A stretch of 64,000 nt of DNA, taken from Verrucomicrobiaceae bacterium. GTDB taxonomy: Bacteria > Verrucomicrobiota > Verrucomicrobiia > Verrucomicrobiales > Verrucomicrobiaceae. Positions 41,920 through 51,225 of the stretch are shown one piece after another. The notes under the pieces are model-generated. The model made no database searches and was not told where the DNA came from. It saw only the letters and a program-made list of their open reading frames with translations. Made by a program: the position numbers and the translations under genes. The stretch covers positions 35,065 to 99,064 of the forward strand of contig JAIXSY010000045.1 of assembly GCA_027484445.1 (NCBI GenBank), read 5' to 3'. Positions within the stretch are counted from its first letter, which is position 1. Each line of letters begins with the position of its first letter.

Positions 41920-42402
41920 ATGCCTGAAGAAAATGCCGTCATGAAAGAAGCTGCGGTCGAAAAACCGGAAGGCACAGCCATTCGGCAGATTTCAGTCTTT
42001 CTCCAAAATCGTGTTGGGGCATTGATGGCGCTGACCAAGCTGCTGCAGGACAATTCTATTGAAATCCTAGGCATCTCTATGCAAGACACCACAGAGATGA
42101 CCCTGGTCAGGCTGATCTTGAGTGATCCTGAAAGTGCGTGTTTGCTCTTCATTGAGCGTGGCATTCCCTACGCTGAGTGTCGCATCATTGTTGTGGAGTT
42201 GAGTGAGTCGCGTCATCGACTGGCAGACTGTTTGTCATGCTTGCTGGCGGCAGAGTTAAACATCGAATTTTGCTACTCGCTGCTCATTCGTCCCCATGAC
42301 TTTCCTTTGTTGGCGATCCATTGCGATGATGTTGACGTGGGCTGCGATTCGCTCGCCAAGGCAGGTTTCCAGGTTCTGTGTCAGGGTGATCTTTCGCGCT
42401 GA
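41920..42402 (+). CDS. ACT-domain protein
   Basis: A 160-residue protein. Residues ~20-90 are an ACT domain (IRQISVFLQNRVGALMALTK, then SIEILGISMQDTTEMTLVRL), and ~90-160 look like a second, weaker ACT-like repeat (IEFCYSLLIRPHDFPLLAIH). No catalytic domain is attached. ACT domains bind amino acids or other small ligands, so this is likely a cytoplasmic regulator of an amino-acid pathway enzyme encoded elsewhere. It lies between the DUF6941-like gene and plsY on the same strand. Confidence 0.85.
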   Translation: MPEENAVMKEAAVEKPEGTAIRQISVFLQNRVGALMALTKLLQDNSIEILGISMQDTTEMTLVRLILSDPESACLLFIERGIPYAECRIIVVELSESRHRLADCLSCLLAAELNIEFCYSLLIRPHDFPLLAIHCDDVDVGCDSLAKAGFQVLCQGDLSR

Positions 42403-42465
42403 TCGGGGCGCTGACGACTTGTTGTTGGAAAACTAGGATCCGAAGGCTACAAAACGAATTCAACC

Positions 42466-43107
42466 ATGTCTCCCTTTGCCGTCCTCATTCTTTCTTTGCT
42501 CACCGCTTACGTCAGTGGAGCGACTCCTTTTGGTTACTTAGCAGGGAAGCTCAAAGGCATTGATATCCGTCAGCACGGCAGTGGAAACATCGGGGCCACC
42601 AATGCGATTCGGGTCCTTGGAAAAGGGATCGGGATTCCGGTTTTTATTCTCGATTTGCTCAAGGGGCTGTTGCCAGTGCTTTTGGCGAAAAACTGGCTTG
42701 GCCAGACGCCTGGGGCTGAGTCATGGATTTCCTTGGGCGCGGTCCTCACTGCATTGGCAGCGGTGCTGGGACACATGTTCACCTTTTGGCTAGGCTTCAA
42801 AGGCGGCAAAGGCGTGGCTACCACGGGTGGGGTGCTTTTGGGCATAGCCCCACTGGCTATGCTGGGCGGCTTGGGAGTTTGGTTGCTAGTTTTCTTTAGC
42901 CTGCGTTATGTCTCCCTGGCCTCGATGATGGCTGGAGTTGGGGTGGTGCTCAGTCTGGTCATTTCCATGTCGCGCTCTGGCGATTGGGATTGGGTTTTGC
43001 TTGGCTTCGGCCTGCTGGTGATGATTTTGGTGATCGTTCGACATCGCTCGAACATTCGACGCTTGCTGGATGGAACGGAGCCCAAAGCAGGACAGAAAGC
43101 GAAGTAA
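42466..43107 (+). CDS. plsY: Acyl-phosphate:glycerol-3-phosphate acyltransferase PlsY
   Basis: A 213-residue integral membrane protein of normal PlsY length. The family motifs are present: IPxG-like ATPFGYLAGKLKGIDIR, GSGNIGATNAIRVLGK and GFKGGKGVATTGG, plus five membrane segments. It transfers an acyl group from acyl phosphate to glycerol 3-phosphate in the first step of phospholipid synthesis. The C-terminus (IRRLLDGTEPKAGQK) is typical. It ends 181 bases before the secretion operon; that gap is AT-rich and probably carries the operon promoter. Confidence 0.97.
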   Translation: MSPFAVLILSLLTAYVSGATPFGYLAGKLKGIDIRQHGSGNIGATNAIRVLGKGIGIPVFILDLLKGLLPVLLAKNWLGQTPGAESWISLGAVLTALAAVLGHMFTFWLGFKGGKGVATTGGVLLGIAPLAMLGGLGVWLLVFFSLRYVSLASMMAGVGVVLSLVISMSRSGDWDWVLLGFGLLVMILVIVRHRSNIRRLLDGTEPKAGQKAK

Positions 43108-43288
43108 GCGGCAAAGTTATGGGTAGGTTCTGGTCATTCGCTTAATGCTAGAAAGTGAATAGGAGATCTATCTTAGGTAGATTGCCAAATACGCGGCTCT
43201 TTGTGGAATATCAAAACCCTTGAAAGGTTTAGATATATTTAACACTTGCGCTTTTCGTTAAAAACCATAATTTCCATCATAGAAGGCA

Positions 43289-45091
43289 ATGCCGATTGCC
43301 GCCTCTTCTTCTATGATGCCTTTGATCCAGAATCTCCTGGCTGAAGCGGGTTGTGCCAACAACCCAGCTGTCGCTGAAGCTGTGGATCAGGCCTGCTACA
43401 ATCAAACCTCTTTCATCGAAGCCGTGCTCGATTGTGAGGGCGTGAAGGAGAGAGATTTCTTGATCGCAGTGTCAAAAACGCTGGGGCTATCCTGGTGGGA
43501 ACCCACTGGGGACAAGGCGGTCGAACCCGGTCTTCGTCGATACTTGCCAGCTGAGATCGCTCTGAGGCACCGAGTGTTGCCGGTGAAATTTGAAGAATCC
43601 TGCACGGATCCTGAGAAGTCACTACCAGCCCACAGCACACTTCATTTGGCGACTTTTGATCCACTGAATCTTGTCACACACCAGCGCGTCGCATCCAGTG
43701 TTCCGCACACGATTGTTTGGCATGTCGGCCAGCGGACAAAGATCGCGGAAGGTTTGCAAAAGCTCTATGGTTTGGGGGCGGATACTTTTGAAAAGATCCT
43801 GAGGGGGCGCGTGGACTGGGGCAATGAAGAACTCGGCGATGAGGTGACCGTGCTGGATGCTCCTGAGGACGAGGAGGCCAGTGTGGTGCGCTTTGTGAAT
43901 CAGATCCTTCGTCGTGGCCTAGAACAACGTGCCACTGACATTCATGTCGAACCGCAGCAGGATCGACTGCGCATTCGTTACCGCATTGATGGACGCTTGG
44001 AAGAACTGCCTGTGCCGGAGAACATCAAGTCTCTGCAGGCCAGCGTCATCGCCCGCTTGAAAATCATGGCGCGTTTGGACATAGCGGAAAAGCGCTTGCC
44101 ACAAGATGGCCGCATCAATCTTGAGCTGGACGGTCTGCCGATTGATGTGCGCGTCGCGACCATTCCTAGCGTGGAGGGGGAAAGTGTGAGCCTGCGTCTT
44201 CTTGCCCAACAAGCGATGACCATCAGCCGTCTCGGCATGACAGACACGGTTCGTCCTGTCATGGAAGAATTGCTGAAGCTGCCAAATGGGATCATTCTGA
44301 TCACCGGCCCCACGGGAAGTGGCAAATCGACATCGCTTTATGCATTTTTGACGGAGCTGAATCAGTCCCACCGCCGCATTGTCACCATCGAAGATCCGGT
44401 GGAATACAAGATGCCCGGCATTGTGCAAATCGCTGTAAAGCCGGAGATCGGCCTGACCTTTGCGACTGGGTTGCGCAGTATCCTGCGCGGTGACCCGAAC
44501 GTCGTTATGATCGGGGAAATGCGTGACCTTGAGACTACAGAAATTGCCATTCGGGCAGCGCTTACAGGCCATCTGGTGCTCAGCACGCTCCACACCAATG
44601 ATGCCATCGGTGGCATCACACGCTTGGTTGACATGGGGGTGGAGCCCTTTTTGGTCTCCAGTGCAGTGCGTGCGTTCTTGGCACAGCGCTTGGTGAGAAG
44701 ACTGTGCTCCGAGTGCTGTCAACCTGCCGAGGTGGGGCGTGAATATCTGCAAAGCATTGGCTTCCCAACCGCTGTGCCTGGAACCATCATGCGTGCCGTC
44801 GGCTGTGAGTCATGCCGTGGCAGTGGCTATCAGGGCCGACTTTCGATTTATGAAGTGGTGCTCGTCACTCATGCGCTTCAGCACCTGATCAACACGCGCG
44901 CACATCCAGCAGAACTGCATCGGCAGGCCATGAAGGATGGGTTCATTCCCATGCGTGGCTATGGCTTTCAAAAGGTCCTCGCGGGGGAGACCACGATTGA
45001 GGAAGTGCTCAGCGTCACGGCGATGGACAGGAAGAATGAAGAATCTGCTGCGCCGCGATCTGCCATGCTTCCTTTGAAGCAAGCTGCATAA
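43289..45091 (+). CDS. gspE: Type II secretion ATPase GspE
   Basis: A 600-residue GspE/PulE-type ATPase. The N-terminal ~170 residues are the GspE N-domain (MMPLIQNLLAEAGC, SFIEAVLDCEGVKERDFLIA). Walker A is ITGPTGSGKSTS near residue 338; Asp box and Walker B follow (VTIEDPVEYKMPGIVQIAVK; DPNVVMIGEMRDLETTEIAI), as does the His box (LVLSTLHTNDA). The tetra-cysteine zinc site is split: CSEC near 472 and CESC near 505. It powers pseudopilus assembly at the cytoplasmic face of the inner membrane. It is the first gene of a ten-gene run to 51783. Confidence 0.96.
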   Translation: MPIAASSSMMPLIQNLLAEAGCANNPAVAEAVDQACYNQTSFIEAVLDCEGVKERDFLIAVSKTLGLSWWEPTGDKAVEPGLRRYLPAEIALRHRVLPVKFEESCTDPEKSLPAHSTLHLATFDPLNLVTHQRVASSVPHTIVWHVGQRTKIAEGLQKLYGLGADTFEKILRGRVDWGNEELGDEVTVLDAPEDEEASVVRFVNQILRRGLEQRATDIHVEPQQDRLRIRYRIDGRLEELPVPENIKSLQASVIARLKIMARLDIAEKRLPQDGRINLELDGLPIDVRVATIPSVEGESVSLRLLAQQAMTISRLGMTDTVRPVMEELLKLPNGIILITGPTGSGKSTSLYAFLTELNQSHRRIVTIEDPVEYKMPGIVQIAVKPEIGLTFATGLRSILRGDPNVVMIGEMRDLETTEIAIRAALTGHLVLSTLHTNDAIGGITRLVDMGVEPFLVSSAVRAFLAQRLVRRLCSECCQPAEVGREYLQSIGFPTAVPGTIMRAVGCESCRGSGYQGRLSIYEVVLVTHALQHLINTRAHPAELHRQAMKDGFIPMRGYGFQKVLAGETTIEEVLSVTAMDRKNEESAAPRSAMLPLKQAA

Positions 45092-45116
45092 AAACACAAA
45101 TCCAAAGCCTAATCCC

Positions 45117-46361
45117 ATGCCGACCTTTGCTTACAGCGCTCACAGCCCCACGGGTGTTATCACCGGTGAGATCGCTGCTGCTGACCGCTCAGAGGCCATG
45201 AATTTGTTAGGCAAGAAACGACTGTCGCCTTTCCGTTTGGAGCAGGCCGGAGGCTCTGTCAGCGCGGTGAGGGTCATGGCAAAACCGCGTGAGCAATCAG
45301 CGTCTGTTGACACCGGCTTCATCAAACTCAAGCCGCAACAGGTGCTGCTCTTTACGGAAGAACTTTCCGATCTGCTGAGCGCAGGCATTCAGCTCGAACC
45401 TGCGCTCGCCACGATGGAAAGGCGTCGTGAACTCTCTGGTGTCAAAACGCTGGCCACAGCTCTGCGCTCCAAGGTGCGAGATGGGCTGCCCTTTTCCAAA
45501 GCTATCGCTGCCACTAGCCCAAGCTTTGGGGGGCTTTACTGCGCTCTTGCCAATGCTGGTGAGGCTAGCGGCACCTTGCCAGCGATTCTCAAGCGTCAGG
45601 TTGAATACCTGCGCTCATTGGCGGCGCTCAGGTCAAAGGTGCTTTTTGCGCTGATCTACCCTTCCTTTCTCGTGGTTGCAGCAGTGGCGGTTACCTTGCT
45701 ATTCATCGTTTACCTCATCCCTCAGCTCATGGAGCTCATGGATAGCACCGGAGGTTCTCTTCCCATCGCCGCACAGTTGATTTTGCGATTCAGTGATTTG
45801 CTGAAGAGCACTTGGTGGATGATCCTCATGGCTTGGGTGACTGTGTTCATCATGGCCAAGGCGGTGCTTTCTCGGCCCGAGTCACAGATTCCTTGGGCGA
45901 GGTTCAAGCTGCGTCTGCCGCTCTTTGGTGAGGTGCTGCGCACGCGCTTTTATGTCCAGATGCTTGAGACGATGGCAAATCTGCTCGGCAATGGGCTGCC
46001 GATGGTGCAGGCCATGCAGCTCACTCAGCAGGCGATTGAAAACCCGCACTTCAAACGAGAATTCGACCGCATTATGGCGCTCGTCGCAGAAGGCATGAGT
46101 CTTTCACGAGCGCTGGATCGCAGTGGTTTATTCCCTCCGCTGCTGCTCGACATGGTCAATGTCGGCGAGCAAACCGGTGATATGTCTGCGGCTCTCGCCA
46201 AAGCTGCAGAGCGCTTCGATCGAGATCTGGGCAAGAAGATCGAAAAACTCACTGCCCTCGCGCAGCCTGCCATCGTCTTTCTCATGGCTGGGCTCGTTGG
46301 CACCATGGCCTATCTCATGATGACCGCCATTTTCCAAACCATCGGTAACATCAGCCAATAA
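45117..46361 (+). CDS. gspF: Type II secretion inner-membrane protein GspF
   Basis: A 414-residue protein with the GspF layout: an N-terminal tail domain (FAYSAHSPTGVITGEIAAADR), two F domains (LLFTEELSDLLSAGIQLEPA and YVQMLETMANLLGNGLPMVQ) and three membrane segments (VLFALIYPSFLVVAAVAVTL, WWMILMAWVTVFIMA and AQPAIVFLMAGLVGTMAYLM). It forms the platform for pseudopilus assembly with GspE, encoded 25 bases upstream. Confidence 0.96.
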   Translation: MPTFAYSAHSPTGVITGEIAAADRSEAMNLLGKKRLSPFRLEQAGGSVSAVRVMAKPREQSASVDTGFIKLKPQQVLLFTEELSDLLSAGIQLEPALATMERRRELSGVKTLATALRSKVRDGLPFSKAIAATSPSFGGLYCALANAGEASGTLPAILKRQVEYLRSLAALRSKVLFALIYPSFLVVAAVAVTLLFIVYLIPQLMELMDSTGGSLPIAAQLILRFSDLLKSTWWMILMAWVTVFIMAKAVLSRPESQIPWARFKLRLPLFGEVLRTRFYVQMLETMANLLGNGLPMVQAMQLTQQAIENPHFKREFDRIMALVAEGMSLSRALDRSGLFPPLLLDMVNVGEQTGDMSAALAKAAERFDRDLGKKIEKLTALAQPAIVFLMAGLVGTMAYLMMTAIFQTIGNISQ

Positions 46362-46376
46362 CTTTTTCTTCAGCAC

Positions 46377-46814
46377 ATGAAACACACCCACGCTCATTCA
46401 AGCCGCTATTCAGGTGGCTTCACTCTCGTCGAGATCATGCTTGTGCTCGGCATCATTGCTCTGCTTGTCGGTGCAGGCATTTATTCATTGGGGGATGTCA
46501 CCAGCTCAGGCAAACGCACCCGAGCCAAAGCGGATCTCAATACGCTGACCGCGGCTCTTCGTGGCTATGAAGTCGATAACACGTTTCTTCCCACCACCGA
46601 GCAGGGATTGAATGCACTCGTGACCAAACCCAGCAGCCGACCTTCACCACAAAACTGGGTCGCCAAGTTGAAAAAGCCGCTGCTGGATGCTTGGGGCAAT
46701 CCCTACCACTACCGCCGTCCAGGCACGAAAGACAAAGGTGGCTTTGATGTCTTCTCCGCAGGGCCTGATGGTCAGCCAGACACGGCCGATGACATCGGCA
46801 ATTGGGATCTTTAA
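46377..46814 (+). CDS. gspG: Major pseudopilin GspG
   Basis: A 145-residue pseudopilin. The prepilin peptidase site is in YSGGFTLVEIMLVLGIIALL, with Gly at -1 and Glu at +5. The C-terminus has the GspG calcium-binding pattern GPDGQPDTADDIGNWDL. It forms the pseudopilus that pushes substrates through the outer membrane. It starts 15 bases after gspF. Confidence 0.97.
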   Translation: MKHTHAHSSRYSGGFTLVEIMLVLGIIALLVGAGIYSLGDVTSSGKRTRAKADLNTLTAALRGYEVDNTFLPTTEQGLNALVTKPSSRPSPQNWVAKLKKPLLDAWGNPYHYRRPGTKDKGGFDVFSAGPDGQPDTADDIGNWDL

Positions 46815-46834
46815 CCCTAAGTCGTGAAATCGGA

Positions 46835-47314
46835 ATGAAGCATCTCAGATCAGGCTCTAAGCGCACTCTGACTCAGCTCACGGCTGGGCTTGGCTTTCGT
46901 CATTTGGGTTTCACGCTCATCGAGATCTGCATCGCCATGGGGCTGTGCATGATGATCCTCGGCATCGGTGTGCTTTCGATCACAGGCCTGCAGGATCAGG
47001 CTAAACTCAAAAAAGCCGCAGCTGAAATCGAGACCACGGCCCGCAAAACGCTGCAAGAAGCCATCTTGAAGCAACAGCTCATTGAACTCGCTTTGGACGG
47101 ATCACTTGGTGCAGAAGGCGGACTTGTGCAGATCAAGCGAGTGGGAGACAAAACCTTTCGCAATGCGCGTCGAGGAGAGACTTGGGAATTCAGTCCAACG
47201 GGGATTTGTGAGCCGCTTGAAGTTCGTGTCACGAACCCAGCAGGCATGATCGAACTGGCTTTTGATGCCCTCACGGGTTGTGCCGTCCGGAAGAACGTCA
47301 GCGTCAACTCATGA
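46835..47314 (+). CDS. Pseudopilin GspH-like
   Basis: A 159-residue protein from the ATG at 46835; the cleavage site lies in HLGFTLIEICIAMGLCMMIL with Gly at -1 and Glu at +5. The body is beta-rich (GGLVQIKRVGDKTFRNARRG). Position between gspG and the next minor pseudopilin makes GspH the best fit, but the sequence is divergent and the letter is inferred from order. Its stop overlaps the next start (ATGA). Confidence 0.85.
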   Translation: MKHLRSGSKRTLTQLTAGLGFRHLGFTLIEICIAMGLCMMILGIGVLSITGLQDQAKLKKAAAEIETTARKTLQEAILKQQLIELALDGSLGAEGGLVQIKRVGDKTFRNARRGETWEFSPTGICEPLEVRVTNPAGMIELAFDALTGCAVRKNVSVNS

Positions 47315-47772
47315 AGACGAATCAGCCCATCTCTCCAACGAACCTCCACATTCGTTTAGTCATGAACGAGCCTCGAAGCTCGCAAAGCGGTGGCTTTGCC
47401 TTGCTCGAAATCATTCTCGCGATGGCACTCTTCAGCATGGTCGCCGTTGGCATGACCAAGGCTTTGGATCAAATCGCCCAGACCACAAAAAGTTCGCGTC
47501 AGGAAGCTCAAGTGTTGCGAGTGCTGGAGTCTGTTCTGGCCGAGATCGCCCACCAGCCAGAGCTGAAGCCCAGCACCCTCACTTTTCCCAAGACGGGCGA
47601 TGGCATTGATGCTGCGGCTAGCATTGAAAAAGTTCGTCTTTTCACTCAAGACCAAGTCGAGCTCGACAAAATGTTCCGCATACGCGCCGAAGCTTGGTTG
47701 GCGGAAGGCGCGAGCAGGCGCAGCCTAAAGAGGCAGATGGAAACCTATGTGTATTCACCCTCCAGCCCTTAA
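47311..47772 (+). CDS. Minor pseudopilin GspI-like
   Basis: A 153-residue protein from ATG 47311. The leader is long and ends SQSGGFALLEIILAMALFSM, with Gly at -1 and Glu at +5, giving a ~27-residue leader rather than the usual 6-10; an internal Met (MNEPRSSQSGG) could be the real start. The mature part is small (~125 residues), as in GspI. Assignment rests on gene order. It overlaps the previous gene by four bases. Confidence 0.82.
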   Translation: MKTNQPISPTNLHIRLVMNEPRSSQSGGFALLEIILAMALFSMVAVGMTKALDQIAQTTKSSRQEAQVLRVLESVLAEIAHQPELKPSTLTFPKTGDGIDAAASIEKVRLFTQDQVELDKMFRIRAEAWLAEGASRRSLKRQMETYVYSPSSP

Positions 47773-47776
47773 CCCG

Positions 47777-48484
47777 ATGAGGTCACCGATTGCAGATGGC
47801 AGATGGGGCCAGCGAGCTGGTCTCCGTCGTCAATCTGCGTTCACTCTCATTGAGGTGATCCTGGCCATGGGCTTGATTGGCCTGCTGATCGGTGGTGTTT
47901 ACAGCCTTGCGAATGGAGCCTTGCAGCTGGGGCAATCCATGAACAACGCGCGCATCGCTGAGACACGTGTGACGCATTTCACCATGGCTTGGCGTGATTA
48001 TTTGGAAAATCTCCCGCCTGGCATTCGGCTTAGCTGCGGATTGGAAAAAGCGAAGCGTGGAGCGAGTGGTCATTTGCTGCTGGAAGGAGGGGCCGTGCCA
48101 TTCGTTTGGACACGTCGTGTTCGTTTGGCCGATGCGGTTGAATTTGCGGTCGTGCGTGGCCAGGAGAAAGGCGGTCTCGATTTGCATGTGCGTCATCTCC
48201 AGCGTCTGGAGAAACCGAATGCTTTCGATGCCTATTCCCAGATGGCTGAGTTACCTCTGTTGCGTGGTTTGAAGGAGTTTCGGTGGGAATTTTATGACGC
48301 GGAAAAAAAGCGTTGGTTTGCCACCTGGGACCCAGAGAAGCGTCCGACTCCTCCTCTTTTCATGAAGCTTTACTTCCAGTTCCTGAAGGATCCTCGAAAG
48401 TATGAGTTCACCTACTGGATCGCGAATGACCTAGCTGCAAAAACAGCGGGTGTCGTGCCCACGGCCGGAAATCCCACGCTCTGA
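47777..48484 (+). CDS. Minor pseudopilin GspJ-like
   Basis: A 235-residue protein starting at ATG 47777. The N-terminal helix is FTLIEVILAMGLIGLLIGGV with Glu at +5, but the residue before Phe is Ala (RRQSA-FTLIE) instead of the usual Gly. Its size and position between GspI-like and GspK proteins fit GspJ. The C-terminal part (LRGLKEFRWEFYDAEKKRWF) has the GspJ-like beta region. It starts four bases after the previous stop. Confidence 0.85.
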   Translation: MRSPIADGRWGQRAGLRRQSAFTLIEVILAMGLIGLLIGGVYSLANGALQLGQSMNNARIAETRVTHFTMAWRDYLENLPPGIRLSCGLEKAKRGASGHLLLEGGAVPFVWTRRVRLADAVEFAVVRGQEKGGLDLHVRHLQRLEKPNAFDAYSQMAELPLLRGLKEFRWEFYDAEKKRWFATWDPEKRPTPPLFMKLYFQFLKDPRKYEFTYWIANDLAAKTAGVVPTAGNPTL

Positions 48485-48492
48485 TCGATCCT

Positions 48493-49434
48493 ATGCATTT
48501 GCTCATTCCAAGAAAGTCAGTCACTCAAGGCTCTGCGCTGATTGCGGTGTTTTGGATGATTGCGGTCATGGGCATGGTGGTCTTGGCTGGCACCAAAGCG
48601 CTGGATGCCGACACTCGCAGCACCCGTGAACTGCGTGGACGCACTTATGCCAAGCGCTTGGCACAGATGGGATTGGAGGTCGCTCGTCATCCGGCTCTTC
48701 AAATGGATGATGCGTTGCTGCACTACAGCTCACCAGAGGGCGGCGGCTACGATGTGAAACTCACCACCGAGGAAGCACGCCTGAACGTCAATGTCCTGCT
48801 CTCCACTGGCGATCAGGTTTTGCTCCCACGTTTGTTCGCTTCCTGGGGCATGAAGCCGGAATTCAGCGCGGCTTTGATCGATGCTCTTCGTGATTGGATT
48901 GATGAGGATGACAAGACTAGCCTCAAGGGGGCAGAGAAGCGTGAGTATCAAAAAGCAGGTCTGGAGGGTGTGCCCTTCAACAAGCCTTTCCGAGAGGTTG
49001 AAGAGATGCTGATGGTTCGTGGCATGGACGTGGTGAATCAAGCCCGCCCTGATTGGCGTGAGTGGTTCACGGTGTTAGGCGATGGTCGCGTGGATGTGAA
49101 TGAAGCGCGTGCGGAGCTCATCGCGCTGCTGGCGAATGTGCCTGTGCAGCGAGTGACGCCGCTTTTGACACTGCGTGCAGGCAAGGACGGCATGACCCAC
49201 ACGCGCGATGACAATAAGCTCGGCTCTGCCGTGCAGGTGGCTCAATTGCTAGGGGTGTATCAGTCCCAGACGGTTGATTTGCTGACGCGTTGGATTCAGT
49301 TCTCCGGCCCGATCAAACGCCTCGAAAGCACAGGTTACTATGGTGATATCCGCCGCCGTCTCGTGCTGATCGTGCAAAATCAACAAGCCATCTGGCGTGG
49401 CGAACTTCCTCTTTCTCATGGCTCGTCCTCGTAA
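48493..49434 (+). CDS. gspK: Minor pseudopilin GspK
   Basis: A 313-residue protein. The N-terminus TQGSALIAVFWMIAVMGMVV has the cleavage Gly and lacks Glu at +5, as is normal for GspK, which caps the pseudopilus. The large periplasmic part has GspK patterns: LIDALRDWIDEDD, FREVEEMLMVRGMD and VNEARAELIALLANV. It begins eight bases after the gspJ-like stop and overlaps the next gene by 17 bases. Confidence 0.92.
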   Translation: MHLLIPRKSVTQGSALIAVFWMIAVMGMVVLAGTKALDADTRSTRELRGRTYAKRLAQMGLEVARHPALQMDDALLHYSSPEGGGYDVKLTTEEARLNVNVLLSTGDQVLLPRLFASWGMKPEFSAALIDALRDWIDEDDKTSLKGAEKREYQKAGLEGVPFNKPFREVEEMLMVRGMDVVNQARPDWREWFTVLGDGRVDVNEARAELIALLANVPVQRVTPLLTLRAGKDGMTHTRDDNKLGSAVQVAQLLGVYQSQTVDLLTRWIQFSGPIKRLESTGYYGDIRRRLVLIVQNQQAIWRGELPLSHGSSS

Positions 49435-50638
49435 ACCCACTCATGATCTTTTGCTGCCCGGGGCTGACGGCTGGAACCGCTGGACTGGTATGCAGGGTGG
49501 ACCTGCTACCCTCGCAGCTGAGTTTAGGCAAAGCGCGGGCGTTTTTGCCAAAGAAACGAATCGCCGCATTCTGGCCTTGCCGGCCTCACACGTCTGGGTC
49601 CTGCCTGCTTGGCTGCATGGTCAGCCTGAGCACTTGCGCGATATGGCGCTGCTGCATCTGGAGCGGATGGGCGTGCGCGTGACGGATCCTGATCATGGAC
49701 TGCAGGTACATCGCGTTCAGGAAAAGGAGGGTGCCTACCTTACTACGATCATGGCGCTGAAGGATCAGCCTGCTCCTTTGTGGGACATGCTGCGCTTGCC
49801 GGATGAAGTGGTCATCAGCTCGCAATGTCGCCCGCTGCCCGCGGACAGCATTGTGCTGCAGCGTGAGATGGGGCGTCTTACCGTCACCATCACGCACGGC
49901 ACCCAGATGGTGTATTGCAGCCCGCTCAGCGCTCACTGCCTGGATGATCGGGCGCTCAGTGAGCTGAATCATCTCTGCGTGCAGCTCGGCTTTCAGCGTG
50001 TGCTTGGTAAGGTTGATGGCATCGTCCTCTGGATGCAGGACGAAGGTGACCTCGCTCAGATCGAGCGCATCACCGGATTGACGGCGCGTCGAGAGGCCCT
50101 GCCTGCGCCTGTTCTGCCTACACCGATGACCAGCACCTTGGTGCCTGCGGAGATTTTGGCGGCTCGTGTTCAGAACCAGTCACGTGCCCGCACTCGTGTC
50201 ACCGCCTTGAGTGTTGGTCTGGCTCTCGCGGCCTGCGTAGCGGTCATGATGGTGCTGATCTCCTCGGCCACGCGAGAGCGTGACATGCTCCGGGACAAGA
50301 TCGCTGACCTCACCCCGCGCGCGTCTCAGGTATTGGATCAAAAGAAAGCATGGCAAGAGGCCGCACCCGCAGTTGATCCCAGCACGAGTCCCATGCAGGT
50401 GCTGCTGGAGGTGATGAAACCGAGTGCTAGCACCGAGGTCGGCATGACTAACTTTGAGTGGACGCCTAGCACCTTGGCTTTGCGAGGACGCACGGCGAAC
50501 GTCTCGTTGGCCTTGCAATACACGCAAGAAATCAAGGACGTGGAGGCCCTTGCCGCTTACCGTTTTGAGACCCCAGACCCACAGATCGCCAGTGACAACA
50601 GTGCCACCTTTGAAGTGAAAGGAGAGCGCCAGCCATGA
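49418..50638 (+). CDS. GspL-like secretion platform protein
   Basis: A 406-residue protein from ATG 49418 (a GTG at 49397 is also in frame). The N-terminal ~230 residues are cytoplasmic and resemble the actin-like GspL fold only loosely; a membrane segment lies near residues 255-275 (VTALSVGLALAACVAVMMVL), followed by a helical and then ferredoxin-like periplasmic part (FEWTPSTLALRGRTANVSLA). GspL links GspE to the membrane. The call depends on order and topology. It overlaps gspK by 17 bases and the next gene by four. Confidence 0.75.
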   Translation: MARPRKPTHDLLLPGADGWNRWTGMQGGPATLAAEFRQSAGVFAKETNRRILALPASHVWVLPAWLHGQPEHLRDMALLHLERMGVRVTDPDHGLQVHRVQEKEGAYLTTIMALKDQPAPLWDMLRLPDEVVISSQCRPLPADSIVLQREMGRLTVTITHGTQMVYCSPLSAHCLDDRALSELNHLCVQLGFQRVLGKVDGIVLWMQDEGDLAQIERITGLTARREALPAPVLPTPMTSTLVPAEILAARVQNQSRARTRVTALSVGLALAACVAVMMVLISSATRERDMLRDKIADLTPRASQVLDQKKAWQEAAPAVDPSTSPMQVLLEVMKPSASTEVGMTNFEWTPSTLALRGRTANVSLALQYTQEIKDVEALAAYRFETPDPQIASDNSATFEVKGERQP

Positions 50639-51216
50639 AGCGGAGTGAAAAGATCCTGCTGAGCCTCTTTGCCGTGCTCTTCCTGATCATCATCGGTGGG
50701 GGAGCCCTGGCCATGGGGGTGAAGCATTACCTCAGTGTCCTGGAGGAAAATGACCGCCTGAGCACGCGCATCCTGGAGATGAACGATGCCATCGCGCAGG
50801 GCAGTGAATGGCAAAAGCGCCATGCCTGGCTCGAAGAGAATGTGCCTGGCTTTAGCTCACGCCAGGAGGCCGCGAGCAAACTACTGGAGGTGGTGCAAAG
50901 AGAAGCGGATAAGCTGGCCCTCACCTTCACGGATCGCCAGTTTTTGGAACCGACCAAACCGATGGGTGTCGATGGCTTACCCATCGAAGAGGAAGGTGGC
51001 TACTATGATCAGGCCACGGTGAAGGTGACCCTGAGCAAAGTTAGGGAGCAGGCGGCCTTTGGCTGGATGCATGCACTACAGACACCGGATCATTTCCTCG
51101 GCATCACTCGCCTTCAAATCACACCTGCTGGTGAGGGCAAGACGGTGAACATCGAAGCCGAGATCACTCAATTTTATCGCAGCAAAGCCAGCTCAAAACT
51201 CAGCAAGAGGGACTGA
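50635..51216 (+). CDS. GspM-like secretion protein
   Basis: A 193-residue protein with a short cytoplasmic tail, a membrane segment near residues 8-28 (LLSLFAVLFLIIIGGGALAM), a coiled-coil stretch (ENDRLSTRILEMNDAIAQGS) and a periplasmic beta/alpha domain. This is the topology of GspM, which partners GspL. There is no diagnostic motif. It overlaps the gspL-like gene by four bases. Confidence 0.7.
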   Translation: MKRSEKILLSLFAVLFLIIIGGGALAMGVKHYLSVLEENDRLSTRILEMNDAIAQGSEWQKRHAWLEENVPGFSSRQEAASKLLEVVQREADKLALTFTDRQFLEPTKPMGVDGLPIEEEGGYYDQATVKVTLSKVREQAAFGWMHALQTPDHFLGITRLQITPAGEGKTVNIEAEITQFYRSKASSKLSKRD

Positions 51217-51225
51217 ATTCCAGAG

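Noticed and set aside
43108..43288. Sigma-70 promoter before gspE
   Set aside because: The gap is AT-rich with TTGAAA and TATATT, but their spacing (8 bases) is wrong for a -35/-10 pair, so no specific site is claimed.
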